A DNA stretch of 64,000 nt from JAJAZB01 sp964244295 (GCA_964244295.1 CAXTIG010000031.1:1-64000), one strand, 5' to 3'; positions 7,663 to 16,412 are shown, counted from the stretch's first letter. The notes: generated from the letters alone by a model not told the origin. A program made the numbers and translations.

Positions 7663-10530
7663 TCACTCCCCCAACACCTTCGCCAGCAACGCCTGAATCT
7701 CGTGGTTTTCGTGCGAATGGTCCAGCTTCCCCACGCGCTCGTTCAATTCCTTCAGCACTTTTTTAGAATCGTCCGTGCCGAGGGCGGCGATGCGCTGGAT
7801 GGTGTAGGGCAGGTGCTTCGGCAGTTTTGATTTTTGGGCCAGGTCCAGCGCCCGCTTGGCGTCGAGGGCGGCCAGGGGTTCGGCGGCGTACCACACCATC
7901 AGCGGCAGGTTGTGGTCATTCGCGTCCTGCGCTTTCTGAACGAGTGCCTCCAGCACCTCCCAACGCTGGCCCGGCTCCAGCCGCAGCAGGGCGGAAGTCA
8001 GGTACAGCCGCACGAGCGCCGAGGTATCGCGTTGGGCCAAAGCAGCAAACCGCTTCAACGTTTCCGGCAAAACGGTTTTGTCTTCGGCCAACAACTGAAT
8101 CGCCCAACTGCGGACGTACTCGTTTTCATGGGTCAGCAGTTCCGCTAACTCCGTTTCGGGGAGTCCCTTCGTCACGTGCAGCGCCCAGAGCGCGCGGAGT
8201 TTGCGGGTCGCGTCCGAGTTGTTCGCCAGGATTTCTTTCAGCGCTTTGTGGACGCGCTTGCTCGGGCCACGTTCCTGCAAAATCGTCCGGGCCTGCCGCA
8301 CGTACCATTCGTTGGGGTGGAGTTGGTACTTGACCAAGTCCAAATCCGATGCCTTCGCTAAGTTGACCGCTACCCACTTATCATTTTCGTGGGTAATCTT
8401 AAAAATCCGACCCATCGTTTTGTCATGCACGTCCGGGTTGGGGCTGTGGCACTGGTTCTTGTCGTACCAGTCGATGGCGTACACCGAGCCGCTGGGGTCG
8501 TATTTCATATTCAGCCACTGCGACCAGGAGTCGTTCATCGCCAGAAAATCCGGGCGGTGGGTCACCACGTAGCCCGACCCAGACCGGGCCGGGTGATCGC
8601 GGTTGAGCCTGGCCCCGTTGATGTTGTTCATGAAAATATCGTTGCGGTATTCCGTCGGCCAGCTATTGCCCAAGTAGATCATGGCCCCGGCGTGGGCGTG
8701 GCCCCCGCCCGCCGAGGCCGAGCGGAAGTTTCCGGCGTGGGGGCCGCGCTCGCCCACCCAATGCACGTGGTCGGCGTGGGTTTTGAGGTCGTCGTAGGTG
8801 TAGGGGTTGAAATGTTCCCCGGCCTGCCGGAAGTAGCGCCCGCCCTGGATCATGTGGTACAGGTGCGGAATCACGCAGGCGGTGATGAAGGCGTGGCCGT
8901 AGTCGTTGAAATCGATGCCCCAGGGATTGCTGGTGCCTTCGGCGAACACCTCGAACTGCCGCGTCGTTGGGTGAAAGCGCCAGACCCCGGCGTTGATCTT
9001 CGTCCGTTCCGAATCCGGTGCCCCCGGCTTACCGACGTTGGAATGGGTAAACACCCCGTGGGTGCCGTACAGCCAGCCATCGGGTCCCCAGCGCAGGTTG
9101 TTCAGCACTTCGTGGGTATCCTGGGTGCCCCAGCCGTCGAGCAGTTTTTGGGGCGGACCGGCGGGTTTGTCGGTGTTGGCATCGACCGGAATAAACAACA
9201 GGTACGGAGCCGCCCCGAGCCACACCCCGCCCATGCCAACCTCGATGCCGCTCACCAGGTTCAGCCCTTCGGCAAAAACGATCCGCTTGTCGAGCGTTCC
9301 GTCGCCGTTGGTGTCTTCAAAAATAAGGATGCGGTCGCGGCCCTGTCCTTCCGGCGCGGGAACCGGGTACGTGTGTCCTTCCACCACCCAAAGCCGTCCG
9401 CGTGCGTCGAGGGTGAAACTGATCGGACGGATGATGTCCGGTTCGGCGGCGGCCAGGGTGATTTTAAACCCCTTCGGCGGGGTCATGGCCCCGGCGGCTT
9501 CGGTACCCGAAAGTCCGGCGTGGAGCACCGGATCGAGCGGCGGCAGGATGATGATGTCGCTCGGTTTCAGTTCGTTCGGGAAATGGGGACGAGTCGGGTA
9601 AAAGAGAAACTCATCAAAATTGAGGTGCGCCCATTTATCGTTCGCGATGTAGGGAATCTGCGAAATGCCGGTTTCCTGATCGACGAGGCGAATGAAAATT
9701 TCCTGATTCAAATACGCCTGCAAATCCACCACGACCGGCTGAAGGGTGGCCCGGCCTTGCCCGGTGCTGCGAAAAATAACTTTGTCCGTCCCCGCCAGCA
9801 CGAGTTCGACGCGCGTATCCTGCAAGGCCCCGCCCGACACCTGGAACGCCGCGAACGGCTGGGTGACGGGGAAGGACACGGAGGTCAGGGTGCCGGTCAG
9901 TTTGTAGTTCGTCGTTCCCCCGCTGCTCAGGAAGTACTTCCCCCTGAAGCCAATCGTCATCTCTTTTTCGTGAACCGGGGAGGGGTCCTGGGAGAACAGC
10001 GGGGCCGCAAACGCATCGCCGGTTGCGGTCCAGTCCTTGAGGGTGCCCGTCTCGAAATTCAGGTTCAGCGGCTGACCGGCTTTCATCGGCACCTGCCCGG
10101 CCACCGTCGCCTCGGTGAGCGCGCCCTCCACCACCTCGAAGATGCCGACCATGCCCGCCGCCCGGTGCCCCGGAACGGAGCAGAAATACGTATCGCTTTT
10201 TTCGGCGGTAAACGTGAGGCTGGTGCTGGTTCCTTTTTCCAGAATCGTCTTGCTTTTCAGGCCGAGCTTTTCCAGGGCGATGTCGTGCGTCATCAACTCG
10301 CCGTTGGTAATCGTAATCCGCACCCGGTCGCCCCGGTTGGCTTTCAGGGTCGGGTTACGGCCCCCATCCTTCGCGAAATACCCCAGCATGGTGGCTTCCA
10401 GCGCGTACTCCCGGTCCACCTTCGCGGTTTCGGGGGCGGGCTTGGGTTTAGGAGCCTGGGCCGTGCCGTCGGTTTTGGGTAAAAAAAGCACGGCGGCGAG
10501 GAAAAGGAGGAGCAGACGGAACTTGTTCAT
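7663..10530 (-). CDS. Cupredoxin fused to PVC-type dehydrogenase-like propeller and HEAT repeats
   Basis: 955-residue exported protein. The start is set at the ATG at 10530 because it opens a clear signal peptide (MNKFRLLLLFLAAVLF, ends GTAQA). Domains in order: a type-1 copper cupredoxin at about 40-150 with ligand pattern H (MTHDI), C (YFCSVPGH), H and M (RAAGM); a beta-sandwich of unknown role at about 160-310 (LNFETGTLKDW); a PVC-type membrane-bound-dehydrogenase-like propeller at about 350-720 (PPKGFKITLAAAEPD, GRLWVVEGHTYP, WGIDFND, HAHAGAMIYLG); and HEAT-like helices to the end. Related proteins often carry a cytochrome c CxxCH module; I see none here. Copper may take its electron-transfer role (inference). 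Substrate unknown. Confidence 0.85.
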   Translation of the reverse strand: MNKFRLLLLFLAAVLFLPKTDGTAQAPKPKPAPETAKVDREYALEATMLGYFAKDGGRNPTLKANRGDRVRITITNGELMTHDIALEKLGLKSKTILEKGTSTSLTFTAEKSDTYFCSVPGHRAAGMVGIFEVVEGALTEATVAGQVPMKAGQPLNLNFETGTLKDWTATGDAFAAPLFSQDPSPVHEKEMTIGFRGKYFLSSGGTTNYKLTGTLTSVSFPVTQPFAAFQVSGGALQDTRVELVLAGTDKVIFRSTGQGRATLQPVVVDLQAYLNQEIFIRLVDQETGISQIPYIANDKWAHLNFDEFLFYPTRPHFPNELKPSDIIILPPLDPVLHAGLSGTEAAGAMTPPKGFKITLAAAEPDIIRPISFTLDARGRLWVVEGHTYPVPAPEGQGRDRILIFEDTNGDGTLDKRIVFAEGLNLVSGIEVGMGGVWLGAAPYLLFIPVDANTDKPAGPPQKLLDGWGTQDTHEVLNNLRWGPDGWLYGTHGVFTHSNVGKPGAPDSERTKINAGVWRFHPTTRQFEVFAEGTSNPWGIDFNDYGHAFITACVIPHLYHMIQGGRYFRQAGEHFNPYTYDDLKTHADHVHWVGERGPHAGNFRSASAGGGHAHAGAMIYLGNSWPTEYRNDIFMNNINGARLNRDHPARSGSGYVVTHRPDFLAMNDSWSQWLNMKYDPSGSVYAIDWYDKNQCHSPNPDVHDKTMGRIFKITHENDKWVAVNLAKASDLDLVKYQLHPNEWYVRQARTILQERGPSKRVHKALKEILANNSDATRKLRALWALHVTKGLPETELAELLTHENEYVRSWAIQLLAEDKTVLPETLKRFAALAQRDTSALVRLYLTSALLRLEPGQRWEVLEALVQKAQDANDHNLPLMVWYAAEPLAALDAKRALDLAQKSKLPKHLPYTIQRIAALGTDDSKKVLKELNERVGKLDHSHENHEIQALLAKVLGE

Positions 10531-10646
10531 GGGAACAAATTGGAAGGGGTTAGCAATAATCCCTTTAAAAGTAGAAGAAAATCCGGCGGAATCGAAGCAA
10601 AGGACGAACCTGTTTAGGATTTCAAAAAGCCGCAAAACCGGCAGCG

Positions 10647-10730
10647 GGTCACCCTGAGCGGAGTCGAAGGGTGTGTGGCTGGTCAGCGCTGGCCCACCGC
10701 ACCACCCTTCGACTCCGCTCAGGTTGACCC
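10647..10730. repeat. Inverted repeat, family B, copy 3
   Basis: GGGTCACCCTGAGCGGAGTC at the left and a complement with one mismatch at the right (GACTCCGCTCAGGTTGACCC). It lies upstream of the cupredoxin/propeller gene. From here to 10832 I see no other feature. Confidence 0.88.
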
Positions 10731-10832
10731 CCGCACCTAAAAACAGAAAGGCTAAATTTAAGGGATTGCAGATGAAGCTTAAATCTACGAACGCTGACTA
10801 CGAGCCAACACGAATAGAGCCGACGAACTACC

Positions 10833-10994
10833 TCAGCCCCAAACCGCTTTCGGGTGCAGTGTTTTCTTTTCCTTCAAGTAGCGTTGCAACTGTTCCAACG
10901 TCATATCTTGAATATCATGATTAACGTTGGCCCGGATTTCTCTCAATTGGTCGAGGAGCGGGTTCTCGTGGGCGGTTTTCTGTTTAGTCTTCAT
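10833..10994 (-). CDS. Small hypothetical protein (53 residues)
   Basis: ATG at 10994, TGA at 10833. The protein begins MKTKQKTAHENPLLDQLREI, continues with helix-rich sequence containing MTLEQLQRYLKEKK, and ends with the hydrophobic tail HPKAVWG. The pattern (NPLLDQLREIR, then ...LEQL..YLKE) looks like the small helical proteins often found as orphan antitoxin-like genes in Bacteroidota. No toxin is recognisable next to it: the next gene upstream (stop at 11030, 35 bp away) is the zinc-ribbon protein. Confidence 0.6.
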   Translation of the reverse strand: MKTKQKTAHENPLLDQLREIRANVNHDIQDMTLEQLQRYLKEKKTLHPKAVWG

Positions 10995-11029
10995 AGGCTA
11001 TGTAGTTAAGAATTTGCATTTAAGTTTAC

Positions 11030-12115
11030 CTATGAAAGCCCGTCCATAAATTCTTTTATAGGTTTTACTGATTCAGGTGTAGAAAGCAAATTGCTGAAAC
11101 ATTTAGGGCAAATCAAAACCTCTGCTTCAAAAAACAATTCAAAGTCAGGTTTGGTAAACTCAATTGTCTTTTTGCATTTCTTGCAGTCAAGTTTAATTAA
11201 CAAGGCAAAAGCATCAAACATTTTTTTGTTTGCCCTCTTAGTGTTTTGCTTTATTCTCTCTGTCCAAAGAACAAGTCCAACAAGCCGCCTAAAGGATTTA
11301 ACCGCTCTCAAATTCTGATTGTCCTTGTCAGGTAGGTAATTAAAAATAATGTTATCAATGATGGAAACAGAATACATCAATAAATATGGAACAAAATAAT
11401 AATAATGGTCCCAATAGTTTTTTATATCTTTTTCTACAGAAAAAACGAAGTTTAAATTTTGATTTTTAGTCTTGTAGTGTTTGTCGCTAGTTACGATATG
11501 AAGTGCATGATTTGATATTCCGTTGATACCAGCAGCAGAGGATTTGTCGTAACGTAACTCATAAATGAGGTCTTCTGTGAAAATCACATTTGGCTTTGCT
11601 TTTGTCAAAGCATTACGAATAATTGCCCTCTTGTCGATTGTATTTTTACTTGGGTCGTAGTCAGTTGGTTCACCTGAATGATAAAATCTCTGAATAAATT
11701 CGTGAGGGTCATATAGCAATTGTTCCAAAATTAATAATTCATCAGTCAATGGTTTTCTTAGTAGGGCATACGCAACTGTCATTTTACCTCTCTTGGCATT
11801 ACTCAATGACTCATAAATGAAGTTAACAAAGTCGCTTACCAACGACATTGTAATATGCTTTGTCAGAACAGATGTGAGTTCGTCCGTAAGATCGTTTGCC
11901 TTTAACCATTCCAAAACATGAATTTCATTTCTTTGAAGTTCGTCAACAAGCAATTGTTTATTTTTGTCAAGTTTAAAAGTCGCCCAGTTTAATCCTTTGT
12001 AATTGTCCGCAACAAAAATCTCTGTCAGTTGGTCGTAGATAATTGCACAAAGATTATTCACATTGTGATACTTCTTCGGCAGAGCTACTTTTTCTTTGTC
12101 CTCAATGTAAATCAT
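11030..12115 (-). CDS. Hypothetical protein with C-terminal zinc ribbon
   Basis: 361 residues, lysine- and asparagine-rich, AT-rich coding, not recognised. Mostly helical. There is an aromatic stretch YWDHYYYFVPYLLMYSVS around residue 240, which may be membrane-associated. The C-terminus has two CxxC pairs (CKKC and CPKC, about 23 residues apart), a likely zinc ribbon. No signal peptide. It lies 77 bp downstream of the HELAH metallopeptidase gene on the same strand, so the two probably form one unit. Base composition differs from the high-GC neighbours, which suggests transfer. Confidence 0.7.
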   Translation of the reverse strand: MIYIEDKEKVALPKKYHNVNNLCAIIYDQLTEIFVADNYKGLNWATFKLDKNKQLLVDELQRNEIHVLEWLKANDLTDELTSVLTKHITMSLVSDFVNFIYESLSNAKRGKMTVAYALLRKPLTDELLILEQLLYDPHEFIQRFYHSGEPTDYDPSKNTIDKRAIIRNALTKAKPNVIFTEDLIYELRYDKSSAAGINGISNHALHIVTSDKHYKTKNQNLNFVFSVEKDIKNYWDHYYYFVPYLLMYSVSIIDNIIFNYLPDKDNQNLRAVKSFRRLVGLVLWTERIKQNTKRANKKMFDAFALLIKLDCKKCKKTIEFTKPDFELFFEAEVLICPKCFSNLLSTPESVKPIKEFMDGLS

Positions 12116-12192
12116 AGCTATATCAGTTCAATTTTAGAGTGTTACCTAAAAATGTGATTGTAAAAAGTTCGTATTCGTATCGCTTCATATTG

Positions 12193-13176
12193 TCAGATAG
12201 TTTTTAGTTTTTTGAATTCATCCAAAAATTTGTAAAAAAATTCTTTGTAGTGTTCTGGCTGACTAAATGTAAACCCAAAACTTTCTTTTTGATTAAAGAA
12301 TTGAAGTGTCAATGCTGCAATTCCCCACATATGGTCGGTGTCTTCCAACTCATAACTTTCTAATACTGATTTTAATCTGTCGTCCTTGTCGGGGTGAGTT
12401 GGGCTTTGAATTGTCTTGCCAAAATATAGTAATGATGCGGTTGCGATAATTGAACCGACAATTACCATTGACTTTGTGTTTGTAGCGGTAATTGTCTTTT
12501 TTAAGATATTGATAGCAGTCTCGTCTGCATCTTTTTCTCTCCTTTTTATTTCAGGAAAATTATCGGTTACATAAGGCAAAAAATTGTCAAGATGTTGGTG
12601 GCTGACATGTGCAAGTTCGTGAGATAGAACAAAGCTGACTGCATTTAGAAATATTCCGTTCGTTTTCTCTATTGTTTCTTTTGTGTCAGGTGTTATGTTG
12701 GTCGGACTTGGTAGATGAGATGGCCACAGCTTGTATTCCTTGATGAGAGATAATCCGTAGAGGAATAACTCTTTTGCGCTTTTTTGTGGCTCCGTATAAA
12801 GGTCAGCCGTTCCATTGTATGTTCCTGTTTGTGTAGGAAGGGCTATTGCGTATTCATAAATAACCCACATAGCATAAGATATACTCCACAGATAACCTAA
12901 AAATACTTCGTGGAGTTCAATTGTCTTACTGCCGTTTTGTTTTTTAATAACTCGTGGAGTTTGTCGAACTACTTTAATCTGGTAACTCGTTGGGTCGTAA
13001 GCATCATAAACAATAGGGTTTGAATTAATTTGATAAACAATTCCTCTGTTCAAGTTGTGGTTTGTAACCAAATAATTTACGAAGGAAAAATATTCGGTTG
13101 AGTGATGCTCCATCCATCCAATTATACTTTGTTCAAGAATATTTACTGGTAAAAACCCTTTCGGTGTATGAATCAT
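12193..13176 (-). CDS. HELAH zinc metallopeptidase, possibly Lit/U49-like
   Basis: 327 residues, no signal peptide. The gluzincin motif HELAH is at 186-190, in a hydrophobic helix (NAVSFVLSHELAHVSHQH). A downstream ExDADE at 214-219 provides the third metal ligand. A hydrophobic segment follows (about 235-253, MVIVGSIIATASLLYFG), then HPDKDDRL at 261-268. This order (HExxH, ExxxD, TM-like helix, HP...R) fits M48-type and U49-type cytosolic peptidases. U49 includes E. coli Lit, which cleaves EF-Tu on phage infection. Whether this is a defence protein is inference. Encoded in the AT-rich island with the zinc-ribbon gene. Confidence 0.68.
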   Translation of the reverse strand: MIHTPKGFLPVNILEQSIIGWMEHHSTEYFSFVNYLVTNHNLNRGIVYQINSNPIVYDAYDPTSYQIKVVRQTPRVIKKQNGSKTIELHEVFLGYLWSISYAMWVIYEYAIALPTQTGTYNGTADLYTEPQKSAKELFLYGLSLIKEYKLWPSHLPSPTNITPDTKETIEKTNGIFLNAVSFVLSHELAHVSHQHLDNFLPYVTDNFPEIKRREKDADETAINILKKTITATNTKSMVIVGSIIATASLLYFGKTIQSPTHPDKDDRLKSVLESYELEDTDHMWGIAALTLQFFNQKESFGFTFSQPEHYKEFFYKFLDEFKKLKTI

Positions 13177-13411
13177 GTTTTTGACTTTTAGTTTAATTAT
13201 TTGTTTAGTTTTGAAAAAATGTTCGGGTTAGCACTGTCCCCGCCATTGCAAGTAACATTCCGGTAGACGCAACTGGCGGGTGGTTGAAGTTGCGCCTATC
13301 CGCCAATAGTCCGCAAGCTGCTTGCTTCTATCCGCCCAAATCGGATGAATAAACGCAACTGCCTCTCCAGTTGGGACGAGCGATGAAAGACAGTCGGAAG
13401 ATTGTCTTCTC
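13177..13411. other. Gap without gene, right edge of second AT-rich island
   Basis: About 235 bp with no supported ORF. Small hairpins are visible (GCAAGCTGCTTGC near 13313; GAAGATTGTCTTC near 13398). Composition shifts from AT-rich to GC-rich here. Confidence 0.5.
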
Positions 13412-13448
13412 TTCCGTTCGCAACTTACACCTATCTTCGCAAAAACCC
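13412..13448 (+). promoter_or_regulatory. Promoter-like element before the aminotransferase gene, copy 2
   Basis: Contains TATCTTCGC (13432-13440), a good match to the Bacteroidota -7 box, 15 bp before the ATG at 13456. It matches 5624-5660 at 34 of 37 positions, a near-duplicate at the edge of the other AT-rich island. Confidence 0.55.
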
Positions 13449-13455
13449 TCAACCC

Positions 13456-14700
13456 ATGCCCCTCACCAAGCGCGATTTCCTCCGCGCCCTCCCCGGCCTC
13501 GTCTCGCTCCCCGGCGCGGCCCTCGATGGCTTGCTGAATACCTTCCCCTCGGCAACGGGCAGCGACGAAGCCTTTTGGGCCGAACTGCGGAAAGCCTTCA
13601 AAATCACCGACGAGTTCATCCACCTCGAAAACGGCTACTACCTCCTGGCGGCGCAGGAAGTGCTGGAGGCGTTCGTCGGGCACGTGCGGGCCATCAACCC
13701 GGTGTCGTCGTACTACATGCGCACCCGGCAGTTCGACGACAAACGCGCCGTGCGCGACCAGTTGGCCGGGCTGGTCGGCTGCGCACCGGAGGAAGTCATC
13801 ATCACCCGCAACACCACCGAATCGCTCGACACGGTGATTTCGGGGATGGACTGGAAACCCGGCGACGAGGCCGTCATGGCCGAGCAGGATTACGGGGCCA
13901 TGCTCGATATGTTCCGGCAGCAGGCCCGGCGCTACGGCACCGTCAACCGGGTGGTATCCATCCCGCTGCACCCCGCTTCCGACGAAGAACTGGTGGCACT
14001 CTACGAAGGCGCGATTACGCCCAAAACCCGGCTGCTGATGGTTTGTCATATCGTCAACATCACCGGGCAGATCATGCCCGTCCGCAAAATCGCCGACATG
14101 GCCCACCGGCACGGCGTGGCGGTGCTGGTGGACGGCGCGCACGCCGTGGGCCACTTCGATTTCAAACTTCCCGACCTGGGCTGCGATTACTACGGCAGCA
14201 GTTTGCACAAGTGGCTCGGCTGTCCGCTGGGGGCGGGGATGCTGTACGTGAAAAAGGAAAAAATCAAGGGCCTCTGGCCGGTCTTCGCCGATGCGAGCGT
14301 ACCCGACGACGACATCCGCAAACTCAACCACACCGGCACCCACCCCGTCTACACCGACCTGGCCCTGGGCGATGCGATTCGGTTTCACCAAAAAATTGGC
14401 ATCGCCCGGAAAGAAGCGCGGCTGCGCTTTCTCCAAACCTACTGGACGTCGCAGGTGCGCAACGTGCCCGGCGTCGTGGTCAACACACCCGCCGAGCCGC
14501 AGCGCGCCTGCGCCATTGCCAACGTGGGCGTTTCGCGCCTGAAGCCTGGCGAATTGGCGAAAACCCTACTCGACCGATACAAAATCTGGACGGTGGGCAT
14601 CGAAACGGCCAACGTCCGGGGTGTGCGCGTGACCCCGCACCTGTTTACGACCACCGCCGAGTTGGATCAGTTGGTGAAGGCGTTGAAGGAGTTGGCGTGA
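13456..14700 (+). CDS. Class-V aminotransferase-fold PLP enzyme, exported-like N-terminus
   Basis: 414 residues; start at ATG 13456, behind the promoter-like element. The N-terminus (MPLTKRDFLRALPGLVSLPG) resembles a Tat-type leader with KR instead of RR. The rest is a fold-type I PLP enzyme like isopenicillin-N epimerase or cysteine desulfurase: TRNTTES phosphate-binding loop (about 117-123), VDGAHAVGHFDF cofactor Asp region (about 229) and SSLHKWLGCPLGAG with the Schiff-base Lys (about 255). Substrate cannot be told from sequence. It is convergent with the ABC transporter genes, with inverted repeat C1 between. Confidence 0.87.
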   Translation: MPLTKRDFLRALPGLVSLPGAALDGLLNTFPSATGSDEAFWAELRKAFKITDEFIHLENGYYLLAAQEVLEAFVGHVRAINPVSSYYMRTRQFDDKRAVRDQLAGLVGCAPEEVIITRNTTESLDTVISGMDWKPGDEAVMAEQDYGAMLDMFRQQARRYGTVNRVVSIPLHPASDEELVALYEGAITPKTRLLMVCHIVNITGQIMPVRKIADMAHRHGVAVLVDGAHAVGHFDFKLPDLGCDYYGSSLHKWLGCPLGAGMLYVKKEKIKGLWPVFADASVPDDDIRKLNHTGTHPVYTDLALGDAIRFHQKIGIARKEARLRFLQTYWTSQVRNVPGVVVNTPAEPQRACAIANVGVSRLKPGELAKTLLDRYKIWTVGIETANVRGVRVTPHLFTTTAELDQLVKALKELA

Positions 14701-14710
14701 GAGTGTAAAC

Positions 14711-14807
14711 CTGTCATCCAGAGCGCAGCGAAGGACCTTTCGCGTCAGACCTCTAAACTGTTTGGGAGGCAACCGCGAAAGGTCCTTCGCTGCGCTCTGG
14801 ATGACAG
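14711..14807. repeat. Inverted repeat, family C, copy 1
   Basis: Arms CTGTCATCCAGAGCGCAGCG... and complement (about 37 bp, almost perfect), loop about 20 bp. It lies between two convergent genes, so a bidirectional terminator role is plausible. Confidence 0.9.
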
Positions 14808-14830
14808 TCTGCGAAATGGCCGGCTTCTTT

Positions 14831-16396
14831 TTACCGACTGCCCAAATACTGCTTCAACTCCGACGTCGTCCGAATACCCAACGCGCTGGCCTGCGACTCG
14901 CGCATCATCAGCGCGTAGGTGTTGTTGAAGCCCAGCGGCTTGAGCCAGCGCAGGCTGTATTGCCGGTTGAACTCGGCGTTGACGTACCGGTAGAGGCCCG
15001 GCGGGTCGGCTTTCAGCGAATCGACCAGTGCCGGAGCCGGTTTCAGCAACACCAGCAAGCCCGCCCCGGTGTACTCCGGGTACAAATCGAGGGAGCCGTT
15101 CTGGAGGGCGTCGAAGCAGAGTTTGGTACCGCCCAACCCGGTTTTGGTGACGACGGTTAGGGAAAGGCGGTTTTCGACCAACTGGCGCACGAGTTCAACC
15201 AGGATGTACTGTTCCGTGAAAATCATCGCCCCCACCGTGATTTTCCCCTGACGAGTCCGAACGCCCGGCGGGTGCAGCAACCCGGCGCGTTGCAGAAACT
15301 GCCGGGCCACCGCCTGGGGCGACTCGTGAAGGCAGTCGACGCGGTAGTTCAGTTCCGTCATGGAGGAATCGGTCAGGGTACCCGACAGCAGTTCGAGCGT
15401 GGGTTGAAGGTCGGGGTATTGGGTCAGGACGGCCTGTCGGGCCAGGAACGACGCTTCGTAGGGGGGAAAGGCGTGTTTGTCGTCGACGAGGGTGCGCAAC
15501 TGAAACGTCTTGATGCGTCCGTCGGTCGAGTACCCGCTGATGATGTCGAATAAATGGCGGTGAATGGACTCGTACATGAGGTTCGGGTCGATCAACCGGG
15601 ATGAGATGTGCAGCCCCTCGTACGCCGCCAACAGGGCCGGGTACCCGTCCGACCGACCGTAAAACTCGTGGGCAAAGCCTGCGTGTAATTTCGTTTCGCT
15701 CTTTTTCGGCAACCAGTAAAACGACGATAAGAAAGGTGCCAGCAGCAGGAAGATCACCATCATCCGATACCGCCACAGTTTGCGCAGGTGTTGCAGGCGG
15801 GCCAGCCCCGCGTCGAAGCCAATGGCCAGCAGCGCCGACGGGATGGTGCCGGCCAGGATCATGTTGGTGTCGTTGAGCGCAATGCCGCTGAAAATAAATT
15901 CGCCCAGTCCGCCCGCCGCCAGGTACGCGGCCAGCGTCGCCACCCCGACGTTGATCACGGTGGCGGTGCGGATGCCCGCAAAAATAACGGGTAGCGCCAG
16001 GGGCAATTCGAGGCGGGTCAGCACTTGCCAGGTCGTCAGGCCCATGCCTCGGGCGGCTTCTTTCAACACCGGGCTGACTTCCCGAATCCCCACGTAGGTG
16101 TTTTGCACGATGGGCAACAACGCGTACAGAAACAACGCGACAATGGCGGGACCGGGACCAATGCCCAACAACGGAATCATAAAGCCCAGCAACGCCAGGC
16201 TCGGAATCGTTTGCAGCACGCCGACCGCGCCCAGGGTCATGGAAGCCAGCCGGGGGCGGAGGCTGATCAGAATCCCCAGCGGCAGGCCAATCACCAGGGC
16301 AATGCAGAGCGACAGGAACGTCAGCCCGATGTGGGTCAGGGTTTGTTCGAGCAATTTTTGCCGCTGATCGAAGACAAAGGCGAAAAATTCTTGCAC
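14831..16396 (-). CDS. Osmoprotectant (betaine/choline-type) ABC permease fused to a permuted binding domain
   Basis: 521 residues. Residues 1-205 are a ProW/OpuCB-type permease with several membrane helices and the EAA loop (EAARGMGLTTWQVL, 113-126). A further membrane helix (about 209-228) tethers the rest outside. The OpuAC/ProX-type binding domain is in reversed half-order: the usual C-terminal half comes first (235-375: FYGRSDGYPALL, GYSTDGRIKTF, DDKHAFPPYEAS, ELNYRVD). The usual N-terminal half comes last (385-521: KITVGAMIFTEQYIL, YPEYTGAG, LGFNNTYALMM, SELKQYL). The stop falls where the normal protein would enter the first segment. Downstream of its ATPase gene by 16 bp. Confidence 0.9.
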   Translation of the reverse strand: MQEFFAFVFDQRQKLLEQTLTHIGLTFLSLCIALVIGLPLGILISLRPRLASMTLGAVGVLQTIPSLALLGFMIPLLGIGPGPAIVALFLYALLPIVQNTYVGIREVSPVLKEAARGMGLTTWQVLTRLELPLALPVIFAGIRTATVINVGVATLAAYLAAGGLGEFIFSGIALNDTNMILAGTIPSALLAIGFDAGLARLQHLRKLWRYRMMVIFLLLAPFLSSFYWLPKKSETKLHAGFAHEFYGRSDGYPALLAAYEGLHISSRLIDPNLMYESIHRHLFDIISGYSTDGRIKTFQLRTLVDDKHAFPPYEASFLARQAVLTQYPDLQPTLELLSGTLTDSSMTELNYRVDCLHESPQAVARQFLQRAGLLHPPGVRTRQGKITVGAMIFTEQYILVELVRQLVENRLSLTVVTKTGLGGTKLCFDALQNGSLDLYPEYTGAGLLVLLKPAPALVDSLKADPPGLYRYVNAEFNRQYSLRWLKPLGFNNTYALMMRESQASALGIRTTSELKQYLGSR

Positions 16397-16412
16397 GGGC
16401 GGTGGGGTTGGT

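Noticed and set aside
13228..14436. 402-codon frame antisense to the aminotransferase
   Set aside because: The + strand gene has clear PLP motifs; this is its shadow.
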